A DNA stretch of 64,000 nt from DATKUK01 sp035530655. Lineage in GTDB: Bacteria; Planctomycetota; Phycisphaerae; UBA1845; DATKUK01. The translations under genes were made by a program, and so were the position numbers. Shown here one piece after another: positions 1-9,100 of this stretch (its first letter is position 1; every line of letters starts with the position of its first letter). A model generated the notes under the pieces. The model was not told where the DNA came from. It searched no databases and was given only the letters and a program-made list of their open reading frames with translations. The stretch covers positions 1-64,000 of the forward strand of contig DATKUK010000102.1 in NCBI GenBank assembly GCA_035530655.1. Direction: 5' to 3'.

Positions 1-108
1 GCATCAATTCAAACCTATTCAAGAGCCAAGGTCTTCACTACATCGCCCCTGCAGCAGATCATCCCTTCTGACGATCACAAAAACGCCGATCGCACCCCAA
101 AGATTCTT

Positions 109-2565
109 TCAAATTCGACTCAGTTGCGTAACTTGGGCTAAGCGCCGCACGACCATCGCCGCGGCCCCATATAACCCCGCCGCGGTCGCCAGCACCGCCC
201 CAAACCCCAACGATGTAGCCAGCAGTACCGCCAGCGACGTGCCCGTCACCGAGGCAAATCCGTTGATCCCCCACGCCCACGGAACCAGCGCCTCGCGCCT
301 GCGGCCCAGCATCGCTAAGCCCTGCGGGAACGGCACGCCCATCGCAGCCGCCAGCGGTGCAAGAAGTGCCAGGCAGATCGCCACCCGAACCGCGCTCGGT
401 GCCCCGCCCGCCAGGCCGAACAGCCAGTTCAGGCCCATCAGATATCCCACGCACAGGACGCATATTCCCAAGACGCAGCTCGCTATCAGCCTGGGCGCGG
501 GCCACGTCGACCTCTGACTGAGCAGGCTCCCCACTCCCGAGAAAACCATGAACCCCGTCAGCACCACCGCAGCCGAGTAAACCGGGTCGCCCATAAACCG
601 CGTGAACCACGAAATCAGAGCCATCTCCAGCAACAGATACGCCAGCCCCAGGCACACAAAATAGGTCAGTACCGCCACACGACCGCTGACGGCTGTTGAC
701 CCGCTTCGCAGCCACGCCAGCGGCAACAGAATCAGCACCGCAGCCGCCACCACCGACTCGCCGGCAGCCGCCACCAGCGCGAGGTATCCCAACTCGGTGC
801 TGGCCAGCCATCCCGGACCGTATGCGCTGCGCAGTAGCGGCAGGCATCGCCACTTCCAGAAATCAAAAAAGTATGGACGGTCGTCTGTGGCCGGGCGCAC
901 GTTGAACGCCCATTTGTCGTAAAACTCGTCCCGCCGGTTGGAGAGAATCTGCACAGCCGCATGGTGTAAGTAGTCGTACCGCTGGTCCGGCGGGCCCGGC
1001 CGAACGGCAAAGCGGTTGGTCTCCTCCTGCCTGATGCCGGGATACCAGACCACGTCCATCCCCAGCCGGTCGCATTCCTGCCGAAGCCGGTCTATCCATT
1101 CCGCGCGCAGCGGTTGACGCGATGCCATCGTGCATGCAGCCAGGTAGTTGCGGACCTGAATCAGGTGCTGCCCCGGCTGGCTCACGCCGTTCCGCTCCAG
1201 CGCGTCGACCATGGTGGCCAGCAGCTTGATGTTGTCTCGCGGCGGGCTCTGCACCCCGCGCGTCACACACAGCATGCCCCGATCGGTCAGACGGTCGAGA
1301 CAGCGAGCAACGCCCTCGGTGGTCACCAGGAAGTTCTCGGTCAATGCCGACAGCCCCTGCGATCCTGCCGTCATCGCCTCCAGATCGCAAAGTTGGATCA
1401 GGTCGAACCGTTGCGTGGTCCTCTCCAGAAACGCCCGCGAAGCATCCGTAATGGCCGTGGTGTCCGCATTCGACAAAAGGGCAGGCATTCCCGCCACAGG
1501 CGGCCGCCGCATCAATTCACCGATTTGCGGGTCCGGATTCACCAGCGTGATCGAACCCGCTTGGCAACGCCGGGCCAGCCATACGTTCGTGCCCGAGTTC
1601 TCACCCAGTAGTAGCACCCTCGCCGGTTGCACCAACCGGTAGGGCAGAATCATCGGCGTATAGTCGAGGATGCCCGCCTGCTCTGCCGCGTTGATGAGAA
1701 ACAACGGCAGGTCGACACCTCCGTCGATGACCATCGTTAACTGACGCGGAGCAAGCGGGGCGAGCGGCGAAGCGAACAGCGTGTAGTGCGAACGCGGACA
1801 GTCGAACAGGTCGATGCGACTGCGCGGGCTGTCGTATCGCGCGAGGTGGGTGGCATCAGCCTGTCGGACCAAACGCTGCATCTGGGCCAGCGACTTGTAG
1901 GGGTCGATCCGCAGTTGGATGGGTCTAGCCGACCAAAGCGTGAGCCCCGCCACGCCAACCGTGCAGACTATCGCCCCCAGCCGGAATCGCCCCGGCGGCA
2001 CAGCGATCAGTGCCGCAATGCCCGCCACCGCCGCAACCCACCACAGCGCTTGCTCCGGTCGGACGACGAACATCACACCCACCGCGCCGATCGCACCCAG
2101 CCCGCTGCCCAGCAGGTTCGCCCCATACACTGCCGGCGTACGCTCACCGGCAACCATCAGCCCCAGCCCTACGACGCCTGCACCGAGAAAGAAGGGCACC
2201 AGCAGCAGTAGGTGAACCGCCACCAGGACCCCGACCTGCCCAAGCTCGTAAGGCAGTTGGCGGATGTCGACGGGCAGACGCTGCGCGAGCTGGAAGCAAC
2301 AGGGCACCGCCACAGCAAATAGCAGCAGCATGGCCCACATCACCGTCCGCCACCTCGCAAGAAGCTGCTTACCACCGAGACTCAGCAGCGTTCCACTGGC
2401 CCCGAATCCCAGCAGTGCGGTGCTGATGACGAAATAGCTCAGGTGCGACCACGTCGCGATCCGCAGACACCGCATCAGGACCAGTTCCAGCCCCAGCACG
2501 GCGGCTGAAATCAGAAACACCGCCGGATAGATGCTTCGAGGTGGTATCACGGACGGTACGGGCAC
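109..2565 (-). CDS. Membrane protein with spermidine-synthase-like methyltransferase-fold domain
   Basis: The 818-residue product has a hydrophobic N-terminal third (about residues 12-235, several membrane helices), a soluble Rossmann-like middle (about 300-560) and a second membrane block (about 610-805). The middle carries a nucleotide-binding-like stretch (VLLLGENSGTNVWLARR) and the polyamine-synthase-like segment SQGLSALTENFLVTTEG. This matches the family of fused spermidine synthase-like membrane proteins, whose substrate is mostly unknown; true spermidine synthase activity is not shown. It starts with GTG nine bases after the PCMT gene stop, so it is probably the last gene of a four-gene minus-strand operon. 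Confidence 0.75.
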   Translation of the reverse strand: MPVPSVIPPRSIYPAVFLISAAVLGLELVLMRCLRIATWSHLSYFVISTALLGFGASGTLLSLGGKQLLARWRTVMWAMLLLFAVAVPCCFQLAQRLPVDIRQLPYELGQVGVLVAVHLLLLVPFFLGAGVVGLGLMVAGERTPAVYGANLLGSGLGAIGAVGVMFVVRPEQALWWVAAVAGIAALIAVPPGRFRLGAIVCTVGVAGLTLWSARPIQLRIDPYKSLAQMQRLVRQADATHLARYDSPRSRIDLFDCPRSHYTLFASPLAPLAPRQLTMVIDGGVDLPLFLINAAEQAGILDYTPMILPYRLVQPARVLLLGENSGTNVWLARRCQAGSITLVNPDPQIGELMRRPPVAGMPALLSNADTTAITDASRAFLERTTQRFDLIQLCDLEAMTAGSQGLSALTENFLVTTEGVARCLDRLTDRGMLCVTRGVQSPPRDNIKLLATMVDALERNGVSQPGQHLIQVRNYLAACTMASRQPLRAEWIDRLRQECDRLGMDVVWYPGIRQEETNRFAVRPGPPDQRYDYLHHAAVQILSNRRDEFYDKWAFNVRPATDDRPYFFDFWKWRCLPLLRSAYGPGWLASTELGYLALVAAAGESVVAAAVLILLPLAWLRSGSTAVSGRVAVLTYFVCLGLAYLLLEMALISWFTRFMGDPVYSAAVVLTGFMVFSGVGSLLSQRSTWPAPRLIASCVLGICVLCVGYLMGLNWLFGLAGGAPSAVRVAICLALLAPLAAAMGVPFPQGLAMLGRRREALVPWAWGINGFASVTGTSLAVLLATSLGFGAVLATAAGLYGAAAMVVRRLAQVTQLSRI

Positions 2566-2574
2566 GATCAGGTC

Positions 2575-3438
2575 TCACCTGCGGCGTTGTTGCACTTCTC
2601 CGACCATGGGCACAAAGGCCACAGGGCAGATCGATTCAAAACGGGGCTGACCTGTATCGCGCTGTTTGGTCACGACCTGCAGCTCCTGATACCGCCCTGG
2701 CTGACCGATGGGGATCACGATCCGCCCGCCCGGCTTGAGTTGCGCAAACAGCGGCGGCGGCAGATGACCCGCGGCGCACGTCACAATAATCGCGTCGAAC
2801 GGGGCATGTTCGGGCCACCCGAAGTAGCCGTCGCCCTGTTTGGCTCGGATCGTCGTATAACCCAATTCGGCAAATCTGTCAGCGCCAAGCTTCGCCAGCG
2901 GCTTGAGAATCTCGATCGTATACACCTGCCGAGTCAGTTCGGTAAGTACCGCCGCCTGGTAGCCCGAGCCCGTTCCGATCTCCAGCACCTTCGAGTCGGG
3001 CTGCAAGCCCAGCAGGTCGGTCATCAGGGCGACAATGTAGGGCTGCGAGATGGTCTGCCCGAAGCCAATCGGCAGCGGCCTGTCCTGGTGCGCGGCGCGC
3101 CGGCGATCCTCAGGCACGAACAAGTGCCTGGGAACCGACCGCATAGCACCCAGCACACGCGGGTCCCTGACGTCTCGCCGCGCGATCTGGAGGGCGACCA
3201 TGTCGTTCCGCTCAGCCTGCATCTCGCCGAAGCGGGGGGGCGTCCACGGATGAGTGGTTGGCTGGCTGGCAGCAGCGGTCGTGGTCGCCGGCGACCGATG
3301 GTCGGGCCACTGGGCCACAGGTTCGCTGCGCGTCTGCCGGTCGGCACGGAGACCCACCCACACAATGCACACCGCCGCCACCAGCACCAGGGCTGCAAAC
3401 ACCGGTTGCTTCAGTTGGTTGGCCCGCACCACCCGCAT
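2575..3438 (-). CDS. pcm: Protein-L-isoaspartate O-methyltransferase, membrane-anchored
   Basis: This enzyme methylates isoaspartyl residues in damaged proteins using S-adenosylmethionine. The catalytic domain (about residues 75-285) shows GFGQTISQPYIVALM, the SAM-binding loop VLEIGTGSGYQAAVL, and LKPGGRIVIPIG. Ahead of it lies a hydrophobic segment (about residues 12-30), then a polar linker, so the protein is probably held in the membrane with its catalytic domain outside the cytoplasm, unlike the compact cytosolic enzyme. The ATG at 3438 was preferred to an in-frame GTG nine bases upstream. It sits between the radical SAM gene and the spermidine-synthase-like gene on the same strand. Confidence 0.88.
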   Translation of the reverse strand: MRVVRANQLKQPVFAALVLVAAVCIVWVGLRADRQTRSEPVAQWPDHRSPATTTAAASQPTTHPWTPPRFGEMQAERNDMVALQIARRDVRDPRVLGAMRSVPRHLFVPEDRRRAAHQDRPLPIGFGQTISQPYIVALMTDLLGLQPDSKVLEIGTGSGYQAAVLTELTRQVYTIEILKPLAKLGADRFAELGYTTIRAKQGDGYFGWPEHAPFDAIIVTCAAGHLPPPLFAQLKPGGRIVIPIGQPGRYQELQVVTKQRDTGQPRFESICPVAFVPMVGEVQQRRR

Positions 3439-3502
3439 GTTGTCCACCCCAATCGATGAAAGGACACTTCACCCTATATAGTACATGGTCAGGCGCTTCA
3501 AC

Positions 3503-4378
3503 TCAGTTCGCCAGGCGCAGGCCCCGCAAGCGCGCGTAGCCGCGAGCCTCCGCGATCTCGTCGGGCGTGGGTTGCCTGCACAGCTCGGGGTGCTCACACG
3601 CCCTGAACTCCGGGCGATATTGTCCCATCACGTTGACATAGGTGTTGGGGGAGATCTCGTCGGCCAGAAAGTCGATCGCATCTTTACTGCCCGCCAGACC
3701 GTTGGGCAGCACCAGGTGTCGCACCAGCAGTCCGCTCCGGGCCACGCCATCGACCAGCATCAGATCTCCCACCTGCCGCTGCATCTCTTTCAAGGCCGCG
3801 CGAGCCACCTGTGGATAGTCCTCAGCCGCGCTGAAACGTCGGGCGGGCTCGCCTGCGGCGTACTTGAAGTCAGGCATATAGATGTCGACCAGCCCTTCCA
3901 GTTGCTGCAGCACTTCGAGTGACTCATATCCGCCGCAGTTCCATACGATCGGCTTGGTGAGCCCTCGTTGCCGCGCCAAATCGACTGCGGCCATCAGTTG
4001 CGGCGCCACGTGTGTGGGCGTGACGAAGTTGATGTTCTCGCAGCCAAGCTCGGCCAGCGTCATCATCGTCTCGGCAATATCCTCCGGCGACTGCGGGCGC
4101 CCGCGGGCGTGGTGGCTGATGTCGTAGTTCTGGCAGAACACGCACCCCAGGTTGCAGCCGGCAAGGAAGATGGTGCCCGATCCACCTGCACCGACCAGAC
4201 AGCTTTCCTCTCCGAAGTGCGGGCCGGCCGAACTGACGACTGCCGTTGCGCCGATACGGCAGAAGCCGGTCTCGCCCTCAATGCGCTTGGCGCGACACTG
4301 TCGGGGGCACAATTGACAGGGGGACAACAGTTCGCGTGTTCGCGCGAGCTGGCGGGCGAAGGCGGCGGGCGCGCTCAT
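3503..4378 (-). CDS. Radical SAM protein, PflA/PflX-like
   Basis: The 291-residue protein has a cysteine-rich entry domain (CQLCPRQCRAKRIEGETGFC) followed by the radical SAM cluster motif in GCNLGCVFCQN, which binds the 4Fe-4S cluster and SAM. Length and the GSGTIFLAGCN lead-in fit the PflX-like group of putative pyruvate formate-lyase activating enzymes; no glycyl-radical enzyme is in the window, so the target is unknown. It resembles, but is not clearly, the radical SAM member of the AmmeMemoRadiSam set, whose MEMO member lies far away at 41.8 kb. It starts 18 bases after the YbaK gene. Confidence 0.82.
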   Translation of the reverse strand: MSAPAAFARQLARTRELLSPCQLCPRQCRAKRIEGETGFCRIGATAVVSSAGPHFGEESCLVGAGGSGTIFLAGCNLGCVFCQNYDISHHARGRPQSPEDIAETMMTLAELGCENINFVTPTHVAPQLMAAVDLARQRGLTKPIVWNCGGYESLEVLQQLEGLVDIYMPDFKYAAGEPARRFSAAEDYPQVARAALKEMQRQVGDLMLVDGVARSGLLVRHLVLPNGLAGSKDAIDFLADEISPNTYVNVMGQYRPEFRACEHPELCRQPTPDEIAEARGYARLRGLRLAN

Positions 4379-4396
4379 GAATAAACCGTTCGTCGA

Positions 4397-4858
4397 CTAC
4401 GATACCAGCCGGGCAAACGAGGCGATCTGAGGGGCGGCCAATCGCTCATAGTCGCTCCTGTTGATCTTGACCGCCTCGGTGTGGGAACCCGCCTGGAAGA
4501 CCAGATAATCGTCCTTGCAGAGGCTCGCGTCCATGAGCGTGTCGATGCCGTACAAGTGGCCGAACGGCGCCTCGGCGCCCAGTTCGCAGTCATCGAACAC
4601 GCTGGCCAACTCCGTTTCGGTGGCCAGTTCGGCGGCCTCGGCGCCCATCGCGTCGGCCACACGCTTCAGGTCCACCATGCTCGGCGCCGGCAGTACGCAC
4701 AGCACAAACTTGTCGTCTGCTCGCACCAGGACGGGTTTGGCGACGTTGCGTCCCGGGACGTGCTCCAACGCAGCCAGTTCCTGGGCGGTGTACGTCATGC
4801 CGTGGTGGAGCAATTCGTAATCGACGTGCTGCTGCTTGAGATAGTCGCTGGTTTTCAT
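4397..4858 (-). CDS. YbaK/prolyl-tRNA deacylase domain protein
   Basis: The 153-residue protein is a stand-alone YbaK/EbsC-type domain, a family that hydrolyses mischarged aminoacyl-tRNAs. Supporting segments are VAKPVLVRADDKFVLCVLPA, the helix VDLKRVADAMGAEAAELA and the loop CELGAEAPFGH with a central glycine and proline typical of the fold. The ATG at 4858 follows a GGGAGACGG ribosome-binding site; the longer reading frame to 4900 adds an unlikely leader. It appears to be the first gene of the minus-strand operon running to 109. Which tRNA it edits cannot be read from the sequence. Confidence 0.82.
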   Translation of the reverse strand: MKTSDYLKQQHVDYELLHHGMTYTAQELAALEHVPGRNVAKPVLVRADDKFVLCVLPAPSMVDLKRVADAMGAEAAELATETELASVFDDCELGAEAPFGHLYGIDTLMDASLCKDDYLVFQAGSHTEAVKINRSDYERLAAPQIASFARLVS

Positions 4859-5053
4859 GGCCGTCTCCCTGTCGCCCCCGCGTAAGAAAGGAAATGCCAC
4901 TGTGCAGCGATGCAGCGCTGCCCGCTTACGAGTCCCGCCGCGCTAGTATGATATCCGGCCCGAGGGCCGTTGTACAGGTGGAGTTTGACGCGTCAGGAGC
5001 CTGTGCTGCCCACGCCTCGGGCTGCTCGACAAGTTGCCCGTCCGATCGATACG

Positions 5054-5740
5054 ATGCGGTGTATGGTGCGGTCGGCATTGCTGATGGTGGCTGGGGCGGC
5101 GGTCCTGTCGATGGCTGGCGGGTGTGCGAAGGCGCAACAGTACCATCGCTGGTTCGAGATGTCGCCTGCCGAGTTGCGGGCCGACATCGTCACGCCCGAG
5201 CAGGCGGCGGAGTTTTTGGACCTGGCGCTGGACCCGACGCACGATCGCAAGATCGAAGGGGGCGACGACTGGCGGTCGCTGGCGCATCTTCGCCGACATC
5301 GCGAGGGCGACTGCGACGACTTTGCGGTCGCCTCGGCGGCGCTGCTTGGCGACGACGGGTACCCAGCCAAGATGCTGGTGGTGGGGTACGTCCGCTGGTA
5401 TCGCGACACCGAGGGCAAGCCCGGGCGACGGGGCTACTGCCACGCCGTACACCTCCTGGAGAAAGACGGGCTATACGGGGCGAACGGCCAGATCCGCTGG
5501 GATCGCATCCCGCCGCAGTACCCCACGATCGAGGAATTGGTTCGCCACATTCCCCTCAGCGAAGGGCGCTGGACCTTCTACAAGGTCATCGAGCTTGACG
5601 ACGTGGACTGTGTCGCCGGCCAGGGCAATCTCTTCGAGGGGCTCACCGACGTGTGGAAGCAGACCAAGTGGGTCGACGTGACGTACCCGCCGCCTGCCAC
5701 CCAGCCGAGCGAGACGGACGAAACGTCTCAGGCGAGGTAG
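5054..5740 (+). CDS. Lipoprotein with transglutaminase-like cysteine motif
   Basis: The N-terminus has a short signal sequence ending in a lipobox (VLSMAGGC), so the mature protein should be lipid-anchored. The centre contains GDCDDFAVASAALL and, later, GYCHAVHLLEKDG. These are the Cys and His motifs of bacterial transglutaminase-like cysteine peptidases, suggesting an envelope amidase or peptidase; substrate unknown. ATG 5054 was chosen because the upstream TTG at 4970 would give an overlong leader; ATG 5063 is also possible. Its last codons (PSETDETSQAR) lie inside the direct repeat that begins at 5705, and a matching ending (PSETDDPS, stop) is found at 12958-12984. Confidence 0.75.
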   Translation: MRCMVRSALLMVAGAAVLSMAGGCAKAQQYHRWFEMSPAELRADIVTPEQAAEFLDLALDPTHDRKIEGGDDWRSLAHLRRHREGDCDDFAVASAALLGDDGYPAKMLVVGYVRWYRDTEGKPGRRGYCHAVHLLEKDGLYGANGQIRWDRIPPQYPTIEELVRHIPLSEGRWTFYKVIELDDVDCVAGQGNLFEGLTDVWKQTKWVDVTYPPPATQPSETDETSQAR

Positions 5741-5799
5741 GTTTTGGTCTTCTTGCCGGCCAGGTACGATTCCATGATGCAGTTGCCCAAATCGCCGCT
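5705..5799. repeat. Left copy of 95-base direct repeat flanking the inserted segment
   Basis: Aligned by eye, this copy matches 12958-13052 at 89 of 95 positions with no gaps. It holds the last eleven codons and the stop of the lipoprotein gene on the plus strand. On the minus strand it holds the last 23 codons plus a stop (TGA) of the VWA gene whose intact copy is at 12981-14114. Homology stops abruptly on both sides. Confidence 0.93.
5728..5799 (-). pseudogene. Orphan 3' tail of the VWA gene
   Basis: Read on the minus strand, this encodes the same 23 C-terminal residues (ending KKTKTYLA) as the intact VWA protein at 12981-14114, then TGA instead of TAG. The base differences inside the coding part are synonymous (TGC/TGT, AAA/AAG). 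Nothing upstream of 5799 continues the VWA sequence, so this is a severed or duplicated gene end. Confidence 0.85.
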
Positions 5800-5974
5800 A
5801 CCCATCACCATGCCTCGGCGAACTGCCGCCTAAGCCGACGCCGCGGGTTGCTCAGGCCATCTACTATCGAGCCCCAAACGGGTCCAACTGCCCGGCCAGC
5901 TTGCCAATTAAAGCCTCCGTGCCTACCGTCGTCACACCTCCTTGTGCTGGGTAGAAATACCTGTTACAGAATCC

Positions 5975-6002
5975 CTCCTATCCAACACTAGGAGCCCTTT
6001 TT
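5975..6002 (+). terminator. Possible rho-independent terminator or leader hairpin
   Basis: A 6-base stem (CTCCTA / TAGGAG) with an 8-base loop is followed by CCCTTTTTA. It lies inside the island, 125 bases before the giant gene. It could stop transcription arriving from the lipoprotein gene. Confidence 0.4.
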
Positions 6003-6046
6003 ATGCCGCCCCTCTCAAAACGGGTAACCGGGTGTTCGCCAAAAGC

Positions 6047-6074
6047 TTGCTGGATGCGGATGATCGAGTAAGAT
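6047..6074 (+). promoter_or_regulatory. Possible sigma-70 promoter of the giant TPR-PIN gene
   Basis: TTGCTG and TAAGAT are separated by 16 bases. The -10 box overlaps the upstream ATG at 6073, which favours the start at 6127. The match is moderate. Confidence 0.3.
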
Positions 6075-6126
6075 GCGAACCGGTATCATTGTTCGGGGCA
6101 AGCCAGCGCAACGCGGATCTGGTCAC

Positions 6127-9100
6127 ATGATGGACCCAGTTCTCCCGTCATTTGGATCATGGCTTCTGACTAAGGGATTCGACTTGGTCGTATCGAAGCT
6201 CCGATCAGCCAAGGGGCCGGCCGACATCCTGGTATCGGCCATCGATGAAGCCGTACGCTCGGACCCCAAGCTGGCCGATCTCTGCGATGATCCACCCAGG
6301 CTAGCGAAAGAGGCGGCTCGGCGCATCACGGATGACGAGGCACAGCGGCTATGGCTAGACAATGAGTACGAAGAGCTGATCGAACTGCTGCGGGCAAGAA
6401 AGCTACTCGTTCTGCCCGGCTACCGCGGTAGTGACAGCGATCTGCCGTCGCTCTGGCGATGTGCTCTGCAGGCCGCGGTCAACAGGCTGTACGAGCTTGT
6501 CAACGGAAATGACCAACTATGGCGTGATTTCCAGTCGTTCGCTCTTCGAGCGATCTTCTCTGTGGTAAAGGACACCCAGACAAGCGTTGCTGGGTTGTCG
6601 GGGCCATTTCGGCAAGCCCTGGCTGAAGGTGGCGCCCATGGCGCGCCAGCTCCCTTCGGAAGCATCCATGCCCCCCAACTCGTGCAAGATCAGGTGGAGG
6701 TCCTGACCGAGGAGCTTCGTGACAGCTTGGAGGCCCTCGGCGCCAAGACGTTGGCTGAGGTTGACTCGGCGATTCTTGAATTCAACTGGGACAAGGCCAG
6801 ATTGCTGTTTGCAGATTTCCAGGAACGCATCTCTCAACCGGGGAGCGCAGCTTCAAGGCGCCTTCGGGGCGAGGTGTTGGTGAGGCTCGCGGATATGGCC
6901 CTTCGGTATGAAGACGAAGGCGACAAACCAACATGTCTGCGAGAGGGTCGGCGCTACTATCGCGAAGCGCTCAAGGTTTTCGGGAACGATCTATCCGGGA
7001 GCGATGCCGAACGGCTGGAACGCCTAGCAGCTAAACTAGAATTCCTGGAAGGCAAACCTGAAGATGCGCTGAGGCGCTTGACCCACCTGGAAAGTCCAGA
7101 GGGCATTGGTCTAAGGCTGCGCATCCTGCTCTCTCTTGACCGTGTAGATCCAGCGGTGGAACTTATCGTGGCACGTCCTCTGCATGAGCGTTGGTGCGAT
7201 TCTGCCGTCTCGGCCTATATTCGTGCGGGACGCACACCAGATGCGGACGCTGCAGTCGAGTGGTCACGCGACAAAGACGCTGTGATTTTCCAAAGATCGT
7301 GCCTCGCCCATGCATGGGAATCTTTTCACATGGTATTCGAGGGTGAGGAGCATGGTAAACCCATTGTGAAGAGCAGTTTGTCCGATCAGCATCGTAGCCA
7401 GCTGACGACGGTGCTTGAGCTCCTCTCCCCGGTCGTTGCGGGCGCAATCGACCAAGGGCGGCATGAGACCGGACTGCAAGTGGCCGCCCTCGAGTTGGAG
7501 TTGACCGTGTGTCACCTTCTAGGGGATCAGGACAGGCTGGGTAAGGCTGCTGCCGTGCTACAAAGCGCGAAGCCCGTGAGTCTGGAGCTGGCGCGCGCCG
7601 CCGTTCGCGAGGACATCGACTGCCCGGCAGATCTTCCTGAGCGCCTCCGTAGGGAACGCCCCGGCTCGTTCGACGCCCAGTGTCTGGCAGCGCGGGTTCA
7701 GGCTGACCTTCTACATCAGTCGCGGGAAGCCCTCGAGGCCCTGTGCAGTGCGTCAGGTTCGGCAGTTGTGGCTGGCCACCATGAGGATCTGGTCGGCTTG
7801 GCGTATGAAACCGCACAGAAGTGCGGACCAGAAGAAGTGTCACGCGTCGTAACCCTCGCACGTGATCTGCTCGGCCAACAACACCGTCTGTGCCGCTTGA
7901 TCCAGTGTGCGGAACTGCTCCGAGCTGGTGATACGAGCCGCGCCGGAGAACTGTTGGACCCGCTCTTTGAGTCCTCAGATCCCTTCTGTCTGCAGATTCG
8001 AGCCGCCTTGGAGGAACGCATCGGAAACTGGCCCGAGGCCGTGAAGTGGCGGCAGAAGGCGTGCGACTTGGCGCCCGGCCCGTACACGTATCGAGATTTG
8101 GCGCGCGCCGCCCATCGCGCCCGGCGCCTCCCGCTTGCGGCAGAAGCCCTTGAAACCTTGGTTGATATGCAGCCGCGAGACTTTTCAGCACGGTCGAATC
8201 TGGCGCATGTTCTGGCCGACCTCGGACATTTCCGGCGTGCCGGAATCCAATTCGAGGCGGTGGCGCAGGCGGACCCTGGCGATAGAATCACTCTGACCAA
8301 TGCGGCCCGGTGCTATGCCTTAGGAATGGATTTCGAGAACGCTGTTCGGGTGCTTGAGGCCCGCCTCGTCAACGGCGCGCCAGACCTTGAGCTTGTACTC
8401 ATGGAGGCTCATGTTCACCGGGTGGACGGCCATCCTGATCGCGCGTGCGATTGTCTCGAGCGCTTTAGGAGCCAGTTCTGGAACGAGCCAAGCTTCGTTT
8501 TTCAGTATATGACGGTGTGCCACGCCGCAGGTCGGGAGCTACAGGGTGCTGAGGCATTTCGCCAGATCTTATCCCTCCAGCGGAAAGGGGTCGTGGACCA
8601 GGAGAGCGTCCGTTCGTTCAGTGTCAGCCAAGCGGGAGAGGTATTCAAATCGATCGCCGAACGACACAGACGGCTCAATGCCGCCTATCTCCGAGGACAG
8701 GCGCCTTGGGTATTCATCGCGTCTGCCCGGAACATTCCCCCGTATCTGGCTTGGCGTGGCCGCACGGACGAGACCGGCGTGCGGGATGATCCCGATGGGC
8801 GCGCGGAGTTTTCCATCTATGCCAGCCACGCATTCCAGGTGCGGCAGGATGCGACAGGCAGTAAACAGATACTTAGGTCTCCTCTCCCTGAACACGGCGT
8901 CCCGTTTGTGGCAGACGTATCAGCCTTGATCACGCTGCATCGTCTTGGCCTTCTCGAAGAGGCCGCCTCATATGCCGGCAAAATCCTCGTGCCTATCGCG
9001 TATCAGCGCGAATGGCTCGATGAACAGGCTCGGCTGCAGCCGCATCAACGTAGTCAGTTCGAGGCAGTCGAAGCGATTGTGGACGCTATTAGTGACGATC

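Noticed and set aside
109..2565. Genuine spermidine synthase (speE)
   Set aside because: The membrane blocks and length differ from SpeE; only the fold and the GL.SL.E segment are shared, so no gene symbol was given.
3503..4378. AmmeMemoRadiSam radical SAM member
   Set aside because: The cysteine-rich entry domain and length fit PflX-like proteins better, and the MEMO gene is 38 kb away.
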